From NCBI GenBank assembly GCA_015062635.1, contig SUUF01000063.1, positions 1 through 11,393 on the forward strand: 11,393 bases of DNA. The letters are read 5' to 3'. Shown here one piece after another: positions 7,035 to 11,393 of this stretch. Below the pieces are notes generated by a model. It was given only the letters and a program-made list of their open reading frames with translations, was not told where the DNA came from and searched no databases. Numbering within the stretch: position 1 is the stretch's first letter; the number at the start of each line of letters is the position of its first letter. The translations under genes were made by a program, and so were the position numbers. The stretch comes from Coriobacteriaceae bacterium (GTDB lineage: Bacteria; Actinomycetota; Coriobacteriia; Coriobacteriales; Eggerthellaceae).

Positions 7035-7247
7035 CGGCCGCTTTCCATCTGCGCCGATAACCGAAAAGCCGGTGGGCACGGGACTGAAGCAAAAGCCCCT
7101 GCCGCAAAAGGGGCGGGAACGACAAGGTTCCCGCCCCTTCCTATAGCTGTTCCCATTATCGTCCTGCGAACGGCAAAGAGCACCCGCCAGGACCCGGCCA
7201 AGGCCGGCGCGCCGGAGCGCATCTAGCCGTACGCGAACCGCCAGCCC
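7035..7247. other. Intergenic stretch between convergent LRR gene and menB
   Basis: These 213 bp hold no convincing gene. Besides the terminator at 7106-7139, they contain the perfect 12-bp palindrome CCGGCGCGCCGG at 7204-7215, about 35 bp past the menB stop, and GGCCAAGGCC just before it. Short ORFs here lack ribosome binding sites. Confidence 0.6.
7106..7139. terminator. Bidirectional intrinsic terminator between LRR gene and menB
   Basis: A perfect 13-bp stem, AAGGGGCGGGAAC-GACAAG-GTTCCCGCCCCTT (7108-7139), lies between two converging genes. Read on the minus strand it is followed by TTTTGCGG, so it serves menB best; on the plus strand the tail is only TTCCTATAG. An alternative small hairpin, GCCCCT (7095-7100) with AGGGGC (7109-7114), would compete with its left arm. 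Confidence 0.8.
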
Positions 7248-8087
7248 CTACGGCAGGCGCGGCCACTGGCTGAAGTCGGGATCGCGCTTCTCCTTGAAGG
7301 CGTCGCGGCCCTCCATGGCCTCGGGGGTGGTGTAGTACAGCATGGTCGCGTCGCCGCCAAGCTGTTGCAGGCCGGCCAAACCGTCGGTCGCGGCGTTGAA
7401 GCTCGCCTTCATGAAACGCAGGGCGGTCGGCGACATCATCATGATGCGGCGCGCCCATGCGATGCACGTGTCTTCCAGCTCGTCGAAGGGCACGACCTTG
7501 TTGATGAGCCCCATCTCGAGCGCTTCCTGGGCGGTGTACTGCTCGCACAGGTACCAAATCTCGCGTGCCTTCTTCTGACCGACCATCGCCGCGAGCAGGC
7601 CCGCGCCATAACCGGCGTCGAAGCTGCCCACCTTGGGCCCGGTCTGGCCGAACTTCGCGGTGTCGGCGGCAATCGTCAAGTCGCACACCATCGTCAGGAT
7701 GTTGCCGCCGCCGATGGCATACCCGTTCACCATCGCGATGACGGGCTTGGGCACCACGCGGATAAGCCGCTGCAGGTCGAGCACATTCAGGCGCGGAATG
7801 CCCTCTTGCCCCACGTAGCCGCCGCGGCCGCGTACCTTCTGGTCGCCGCCGCTGCAAAACGCCTCGTCCTCGTGGCGTCCGCCATGGTTGGCGCCGGTAA
7901 GCAGGATGACGCCGATGGAGGAATCGTCACGCGCCCGGCTGAAGGCGTCGAACATCTCCTGGTTGGTAAGCGGCGTGAACGCGTTGCGGCGTTCCGGCCG
8001 GTTGATGGTGATTTTCGCGATACCGTCGAAGGTTTCGTAGAAAATCTCCTGGTAGTTGCCCTCGTTTTTCCAGTCGTAGTTCGACAT
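7248..8087 (-). CDS. menB: 1,4-dihydroxy-2-naphthoyl-CoA synthase (MenB)
   Basis: A 279-residue crotonase-fold enzyme that closes the second ring of O-succinylbenzoyl-CoA to give 1,4-dihydroxy-2-naphthoyl-CoA, the step after MenE in menaquinone synthesis. Diagnostic motifs are FCSGGDQKVRG (77-87), NGYAIGGGN (121-129), GQTGPKVGSFDAGYG (147-161), KKAREIWYLC (172-181) and the C-terminal DPDFSQWPRLP. The Gln148/Gly150 and Trp178 set is that of bicarbonate-dependent type I MenB, as in E. coli. The start at 8087 is preferred over the ATG two codons upstream (8093), because GGAAAGG abuts the latter but is six bases from the former. A still longer reading to 8222 adds non-conserved residues and runs into the hip operators. 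It points the same way as menE-menC but is cut off from it by the opposing LRR gene and a terminator, so it is probably transcribed alone. Confidence 0.95.
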   Translation of the reverse strand: MSNYDWKNEGNYQEIFYETFDGIAKITINRPERRNAFTPLTNQEMFDAFSRARDDSSIGVILLTGANHGGRHEDEAFCSGGDQKVRGRGGYVGQEGIPRLNVLDLQRLIRVVPKPVIAMVNGYAIGGGNILTMVCDLTIAADTAKFGQTGPKVGSFDAGYGAGLLAAMVGQKKAREIWYLCEQYTAQEALEMGLINKVVPFDELEDTCIAWARRIMMMSPTALRFMKASFNAATDGLAGLQQLGGDATMLYYTTPEAMEGRDAFKEKRDPDFSQWPRLP

Positions 8088-8136
8088 GGCCATCCTTTCC
8101 GCCCGTTGGTGCTTTCGCCCTATGTTACGCCAAAGA

Positions 8137-8166
8137 ACACGCGAAAAGGAGAGGCTTTTCGCGTGT
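8137..8166. promoter_or_regulatory. Perfect 12-bp hairpin between menB and hipBA
   Basis: ACACGCGAAAAG-GAGAGG-CTTTTCGCGTGT is a perfect 12-bp inverted repeat with a six-base loop, located 50-79 bases before the menB start and between two divergent genes. With no U-tract on either side it is not an ordinary terminator. It could be an operator for menB, a 5'-leader structure, or an insulator. The function is unknown. Confidence 0.5.
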
Positions 8167-8172
8167 GATTTA

Positions 8173-8261
8173 ATGCGAACGCATAAGTATTGGATTACCG
8201 GCAGCAATTTATGTGTTCGCATTAATATTTAGACGTGTTATCATATTTTATGCGAACACAA
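8173..8261. promoter_or_regulatory. Three evenly spaced palindromic operators of hipBA
   Basis: Three copies of one palindrome lie in the hipBA leader: ATGCGAACGCAT (8173-8184), ATGTGTTCGCAT (8211-8222, reverse sense) and ATGCGAACACAA (8250-8261). The consensus is ATGYG-NN-CRCAT and the centres are 38 and 39 bp apart. The first two sit in longer matching arms, TTAATGCGAACGCATAA and its near reverse complement. Site 2 overlaps the likely -35 and site 3 the transcription start. This is what a self-repressing HipB dimer would need; binding is inferred. Confidence 0.7.
8216..8244 (+). promoter_or_regulatory. Probable hipBA promoter
   Basis: TTCGCA (8216-8221) and TATCAT (8239-8244) are spaced 17 bp apart in an AT-rich stretch. 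The -10 matches consensus in five of six positions and the -35 in four. Predicted transcription starts near 8251, inside operator site 3, leaving about 26 nt of leader before the hipB ATG. Confidence 0.5.
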
Positions 8262-8276
8262 CAATTTGGAGTAACC

Positions 8277-8495
8277 ATGCTCATTCTCGACTCAAACGAT
8301 TTTGGTTGCGCGGTAAGGCAGGCGAGGAAAGCCCGCGGCCTGAGCCAGCAACAACTTGCCGACCTTTCCGGAGTTGGCATAACGTTCGTATCCAATCTCG
8401 AGAGAGGCAAAGCCTCGAGCGAGCTCGAGAAGGCGATACGGGTAGCGCTGACAGCGGGAATCGACATAAGCATGCGCGACAGGATAAGCCAATGA
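8277..8495 (+). CDS. hipB: HipB-type XRE antitoxin/repressor
   Basis: A 72-residue DNA-binding protein that is almost entirely one XRE/Cro-type helix-turn-helix (residues 8-62): AVRQARKARGLSQQQLADLSGV, then the recognition helix GITFVSNLERGKAS. Its role is to bind and neutralise the HipA kinase and to repress the operon. GGAG lies five bases before the chosen ATG; a GTG at 8235 and an ATG at 8250 in frame lack a ribosome binding site and overlap the operator. It is shorter than E. coli HipB (88 residues) and lacks that protein's C-terminal tail, which may affect its turnover. Its stop overlaps the hipA start as ATGA, the usual sign of translational coupling. Upstream operators point to self-repression. 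Confidence 0.88.
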   Translation: MLILDSNDFGCAVRQARKARGLSQQQLADLSGVGITFVSNLERGKASSELEKAIRVALTAGIDISMRDRISQ

Positions 8496-9745
8496 AGCAA
8501 GTCAACGTATATCGCGTGCCGGACGACGAACCGATTCTCATCGGAACGCTACGGGTGGATGATGAGCGGAAGGCCACATTCTCGTACAGCAAAGATTACC
8601 TCGCCTCTGGCAACCCTAGACCGCTTGCGCTCTCGCTTCCCTGCAAAGACGACATCTTCGACGCATCGGATATCGCACCGTATTTCACCGGCCTGCTTCC
8701 CGAAGGAGAGCCTCGCGAGCGAACGGCCGCCGCGCTCGGCGTTGATATAGACGACTACGTAACCCTCCTTGAGCGACTCGGCCACGACTGCATTGGCGCT
8801 GTCATGTTCCGAGACGTGAATGACGACCCATCGCACTGGAAAGCAGACGCTTACACCCCGCTCGATCGCGGTGAATTCAAAAAGACGGTCTCGGAGCTCG
8901 CAAACGAAGTCGCATCGAACATCGCGTCCCGCCTTTCCCTCTGTGGAACGCAGGGGAAAGTCGGCCTCGCCCTCATCAACGGTACATGGTGCCGCCCCGC
9001 AGCCGGTGCCGCATCAACCCATATCCTAAAGACCAGCTACCTGCGCGATATCCCCGAGCTGGAATACTGCTGCATGCACGCCGCATCGGCGCTCGGGATC
9101 AACGTGCCCGAAACCACCCTGATCGACGCCGCCCGACCCGTGATAGCCAGCAAACGATACGACCGCATCGTAGACGCAGGCAAAACCCCGATGGTCAGAC
9201 GTCTTCATCAGGCCGACATCGCCCAGCACCTGGGCATTCTTCCAAATATGAAATATGCCGAGCTTGAGGGTGGCACCTACAAGTCGCTCGCCCGCTTATT
9301 GCGAGCCGTATCCGGCAATCCCGCATACGATATCGACCAGCTTGCCCGAATCGTTGTCGCAAATTACCTCCTCGGCAACTGCGACAACCACCTGAAGAAT
9401 CTCTCGCTCATCGAAGCTGACGGCACTTTGCGCCTCGCACCGGCATACGACCTGGTAAGCACTACCCGCTTCGAGCGTTTCAGCAGGGAAATGGGCGCAC
9501 GGATTGGCACGACGCGCGCGATAGACGACGTCCGCCCACACGACTTCGCCCTGCTGTGCAACGATTTGGGCATTGCATCAAAGGCTTTCAAGCGCATCTG
9601 CGCGCAGGCCATAGCGGTCATGCCGGAAGCGATTCTCGATGCAGGGAGCTCCGAATGCGCCCTTGAAGCCACGCCCTTTGTAGCTGAGGACATGGTCGAG
9701 GAATCCCAACGCAGAATCGACGTTCTTCGCGAATATGCACGCTAG
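8492..9745 (+). CDS. hipA: HipA-family serine/threonine kinase toxin
   Basis: A 417-residue single-chain HipA. The N-terminal subdomain covers residues 1-105 (VNVYRVPDDEP, PYFTGLLPEGEPRE) and the kinase the rest. The Gly-rich loop RLSLCGTQGK (147-156) places a Ser at 149, matching the E. coli autophosphorylation site Ser150. Lys180 in THILK is the ATP-binding lysine, SKRYDR (220-225) the next motif, Asp298 in NCDNHLKNLSL (296-306) the catalytic base, and Asp320 in APAYDLVS the metal ligand. All are intact, so an active kinase is expected. In E. coli HipA phosphorylates glutamyl-tRNA synthetase and causes growth arrest; the target here is unknown. AGGA seven bases before the ATG lies inside hipB, and the two genes overlap by ATGA. 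The AT-rich promoter and use of rarer codons such as ATA fit horizontal gain, but this is only an impression. Its TAG stop overlaps the converging TetR stop within CTAG. Confidence 0.92.
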   Translation: MKQVNVYRVPDDEPILIGTLRVDDERKATFSYSKDYLASGNPRPLALSLPCKDDIFDASDIAPYFTGLLPEGEPRERTAAALGVDIDDYVTLLERLGHDCIGAVMFRDVNDDPSHWKADAYTPLDRGEFKKTVSELANEVASNIASRLSLCGTQGKVGLALINGTWCRPAAGAASTHILKTSYLRDIPELEYCCMHAASALGINVPETTLIDAARPVIASKRYDRIVDAGKTPMVRRLHQADIAQHLGILPNMKYAELEGGTYKSLARLLRAVSGNPAYDIDQLARIVVANYLLGNCDNHLKNLSLIEADGTLRLAPAYDLVSTTRFERFSREMGARIGTTRAIDDVRPHDFALLCNDLGIASKAFKRICAQAIAVMPEAILDAGSSECALEATPFVAEDMVEESQRRIDVLREYAR

Positions 9746-10299
9746 GCATCGAGCCCATATGCTTCGCGCATGAACCCGGGCAGGCGGTCGAATTCCCATC
9801 TGGCAAGCTCGGCGGGGGTTATCACGATATCGCCGCGCAGCCATTCCAGCGTGCACCCGATGGAGCCATAGGAATGGTGCTTGATGGCGAACAGCTGCCA
9901 TTCGGATAGCTCATCGACCTCGATGCCCAGGTGATGCGCCAGAATCCCGCCCATCAGGCGCACGTCGAACTCCTGGATGTATTCCGATATCGAGTTCTGC
10001 GACTTGTCGGTGAACGCGGCCCGGTAGAAATCACGCCGCGACCACATGCGCTCCAATGCGTTTGCCACCACCGCCTGCGCATCGGCAGCGCCCACCGCCG
10101 CCTCGGCCAAGCGGTAATCGCGCTCGAATATCCACGCCACCACATCGTATTTATCGCGGAAATGGTAGTAAAAGGTCTGCCGGCCCGCCCCGCAGCGCTC
10201 GCATAAATCGCACACCCGCACTTTAGCAAGGGGCATCTGGGCGAGCATGCGCTCAAGCTCGGTTGCGAACAGTTCCTTGGTGCGGTCTTTCATCGACAT
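9742..10299 (-). CDS. TetR/AcrR-family regulator (DhaS-like)
   Basis: A 185-residue TetR-family regulator. The DNA-binding domain is residues 5-60, with the helix-turn-helix VCDLCERCGAGRQTFYYHFRD (29-49); RQTFYYHFRDKYDVV is typical of the DhaS-like subgroup. The ligand-binding part (65-185) is not recognisable to a specific effector. The start at 10299 is preferred because TGAGG is six bases upstream; ATGs at 10311 and 10293 are alternatives that change only the first few residues. The GGTACA-N11-TGTACC palindrome 16-38 bp upstream is a likely operator. The gene is divergent from a radical SAM-nitroreductase pair, the arrangement typical of a local repressor of those genes and of itself. It converges on hipA with overlapping stop codons, so the two units abut without a terminator. 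Confidence 0.88.
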   Translation of the reverse strand: MSMKDRTKELFATELERMLAQMPLAKVRVCDLCERCGAGRQTFYYHFRDKYDVVAWIFERDYRLAEAAVGAADAQAVVANALERMWSRRDFYRAAFTDKSQNSISEYIQEFDVRLMGGILAHHLGIEVDELSEWQLFAIKHHSYGSIGCTLEWLRGDIVITPAELARWEFDRLPGFMREAYGLDA

Positions 10300-10314
10300 G
10301 GGCGGCCTCATTTC

Positions 10315-10337
10315 GGTACATTTTCTTATTCTGTACC
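10315..10337. promoter_or_regulatory. Probable TetR operator GGTACA-N11-TGTACC
   Basis: A perfect 6-bp inverted repeat with an 11-bp AT-rich spacer lies in the 132-bp gap between the divergent TetR and radical SAM genes. A TAGAAT -10 for the TetR gene (minus strand, 10344 to 10339) lies just upstream, so the palindrome would cover its transcription start. Size and symmetry are usual for TetR-family sites. Whether it also controls the plus-strand genes about 95 bp away is inferred. Confidence 0.6.
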
Positions 10338-10399
10338 TATTCTAGTCATTTTCGCATTCTATCTAACGCCTTTTGCTTGGGCCGCGCGTAGTGTTGTAC

Positions 10400-10418
10400 G
10401 TGAAAAAGAAGATTTCAC
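10400..10418 (+). promoter_or_regulatory. Small inverted repeat before the radical SAM ribosome binding site
   Basis: GTGAAA-AAGAAGA-TTTCAC ends one base before the AAGGAG (10419-10424) of the radical SAM gene. It could be a second protein site or a weak RNA hairpin. The arms are short and AT-rich, so it may be chance. Confidence 0.25.
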
Positions 10419-10431
10419 AAGGAGACACCGC

Positions 10432-11307
10432 ATGCATTTCACCGAACCCGTCTACCGGAACCCCTATTGGCCCACCTGGCCGTTGCTGCAAGTGACACAG
10501 GGGTGCTCGCACAACCGCTGCAAGTTCTGCACGATGTATAAGGGGGTGAAGTTCGCCCCGCAGCCCATGGAGCTCATCGAGCAGGACTTGGCCGAAATCG
10601 CCGCCACCACCCCCGATGCGCGCACGATCCAACTGCTCAGCGGCAACCCGCTCGCGCTCCCCTTCCAGATGACGAAGGACATCCTTCTGCTCATCCGCAA
10701 GTACCTGCCCAAAATGGAAGCGGTCTACAACACGGGACGCATCACCGACCTGCGCCGCAAGACCGTCGAACAGCTGCGCGAACTGCGCGACCTGGGAATG
10801 CGCGAAGTGTCGCTTGGCGTGGAAAGCGGCGACGACTGGACGCTCGAGCGCATCAACAAGGGCTACACCTCGAAGGACATCGTCGAGCAATGCCACAAGC
10901 TCGAAGAGGCAGGCATCGATTACTGGATGACCTTCTTGAACGGCGTGGCCGGGCGCTCGCATTCCCGCGAACATGCCGTGAATTCCGCCCGCGTGTTCAA
11001 CCAGTGCAAGCCAACGCTCGTGGGAACGGGCGGGCTCACGCTCTTCCCCGGCACGCCGCTGCTCGAGGAAACGAAACGCGGGGAGTTCGACCCGCTCGAC
11101 GAACGCGAGTTAATGCAAGAGCTGTACTGGTTCATGGAAGAACTGGACGTGGACTGCCGGTTCATCACGCACCACACCTCGAGCTTGTACCTGTCGGGAC
11201 CGTTCCTGCAGAACAAGGAACGCAACCTGGCCCTGCTGCGCGAGGAAATGGAGAGCGACGATTTGGAATACCTGGAAATGCGCCGCGCGATGAAAGCGAC
11301 GCTGTAA
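10432..11307 (+). CDS. Radical SAM protein with CX4CX2C cluster motif
   Basis: A 291-residue radical SAM enzyme that should bind a [4Fe-4S] cluster and cleave S-adenosylmethionine to a 5'-deoxyadenosyl radical. The cluster cysteines are in TQGCSHNRCKFCTMYK: Cys25, Cys30, Cys33. This is CX4CX2C instead of the canonical CX3CX2C. Other barrel motifs are IQLLSGNPL (66-74), where the usual GG.D/E motif is expected, YNTGRI (99-104) and SLGVESGDDWTL (127-138), close to the GxESG motif of Elp3/B12-binding-type radical SAM proteins. No B12 domain, SPASM domain or auxiliary cluster is visible. AAGGAG is seven bases before the ATG. It is followed after ten bases by a nitroreductase-family gene whose ribosome binding site overlaps its stop, so the two are one operon, probably under the divergent TetR regulator. 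Substrate and reaction are unknown; an oxygen-sensitive redox role is a guess from context. Confidence 0.85.
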   Translation: MHFTEPVYRNPYWPTWPLLQVTQGCSHNRCKFCTMYKGVKFAPQPMELIEQDLAEIAATTPDARTIQLLSGNPLALPFQMTKDILLLIRKYLPKMEAVYNTGRITDLRRKTVEQLRELRDLGMREVSLGVESGDDWTLERINKGYTSKDIVEQCHKLEEAGIDYWMTFLNGVAGRSHSREHAVNSARVFNQCKPTLVGTGGLTLFPGTPLLEETKRGEFDPLDERELMQELYWFMEELDVDCRFITHHTSSLYLSGPFLQNKERNLALLREEMESDDLEYLEMRRAMKATL

Positions 11308-11317
11308 GGAGCAAACC

Positions 11318-11393
11318 ATGGCAAACGACACGACGACCAAGAGTTTCCTCGACATGGCCCGCGAGCGCTGGAGCGTGCGCAAGTTCGCCCCCG
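11318..11393 (+). CDS. Nitroreductase-family protein, 5' end only
   Basis: The first 25 codons of a gene that runs off the window. The reading MANDTTTKSFLDMARERWSV followed by RKFAP matches the N-terminus of the FMN-dependent nitroreductase family, whose hallmark RxSxRxF-type segment (here ERWSVRKF) contacts the flavin phosphate. AAGGAG (11306-11311) overlaps the stop of the radical SAM gene and lies six bases before the ATG, so the genes are co-transcribed and probably coupled. The assignment rests on a short stretch and the specific function is unknown. Confidence 0.7.
   Translation, partial: MANDTTTKSFLDMARERWSVRKFAP

Noticed and set aside
5997..7079. A 360-codon minus-strand frame opposite the LRR gene with a repetitive protein pattern
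   Set aside because: The repetition is the complement of the 63-bp LRR repeats. The plus-strand frame has the signal peptide and the conserved LRR pattern; this one has no start signal or known fold.
7365..8168. A 267-codon plus-strand frame opposite menB
   Set aside because: Shadow of menB with His/Arg-rich composition and no ribosome binding site.
8094..8222. Extended menB start at 8222
   Set aside because: The added 43-45 residues are not MenB-like and the ATG falls in a hip operator palindrome; 8087 has a properly spaced ribosome binding site.
8173..8261. Short CRISPR-like repeats with regular spacing
   Set aside because: Only three 12-bp sites in alternating orientation and with mismatches, spacers of about 26 bp inside a promoter, and no cas genes; operators explain them better.
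8213..8491. N-terminal extension of hipA by 93 codons in the same frame
   Set aside because: This stretch overlaps hipB in another frame and is not HipA-like. The coupled ATGA start at 8492 has an AGGA site and gives the expected HipA N-terminus.

Overview
The window is about 11.4 kb of GC-rich (roughly 60% by eye) bacterial chromosome, densely coded, with strong AAGGAG-type ribosome binding sites. A menaquinone pathway built on a MenE-MenC fusion plus MenB, a DegV/DUF1836 pair, a radical SAM enzyme beside a nitroreductase and a DhaS-like TetR regulator suggest an anaerobic actinobacterium of the Coriobacteriia, perhaps Eggerthellaceae. This assignment is an inference from gene content and composition, since there is no rRNA or other marker gene to confirm it.

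Layout, left to right. (1) Citrate synthase (minus), with a palindrome overlapping its likely promoter. (2) A DUF1836 transcription-factor-like gene (minus) divergent from a DegV fatty-acid-binding gene (plus) across an AT-rich 200-bp control region. (3) A very GC-rich hairpin where degV and the menaquinone fusion gene converge. (4) A long minus-strand gene fusing O-succinylbenzoyl-CoA synthetase (MenE) to O-succinylbenzoate synthase (MenC), both with complete active sites. (5) A plus-strand secreted leucine-rich-repeat protein with eight exact 21-residue repeats, each with a cysteine at the same position, followed by a strong terminator. (6) menB (minus). (7) A hipB-hipA toxin-antitoxin operon (plus) whose leader carries three near-identical palindromes 38-39 bp apart. 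(8) A TetR-family regulator (minus) whose stop codon overlaps that of hipA. (9) A divergent radical SAM gene with an unusual CX4CX2C cluster motif, followed at once by the start of a nitroreductase-family gene that runs off the window.

How the genes work together. MenC makes O-succinylbenzoate, MenE activates it to the CoA thioester and MenB closes the ring to dihydroxynaphthoyl-CoA, so three consecutive menaquinone steps are covered by two genes. They lie in the same orientation but are separated by the oppositely oriented LRR gene, which looks like an insertion into an ancestral menB-menEC unit. The TetR regulator, the radical SAM enzyme and the nitroreductase look like one regulated redox module with a GGTACA-N11-TGTACC operator between the divergent genes. 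The hipBA operon looks self-repressed through its palindromes. The most novel-looking items are the menE-menC fusion, the three-site hip operator array, the cysteine-ladder LRR protein and the radical SAM/nitroreductase module. No CRISPR array, insertion sequence, tRNA or rRNA was found.
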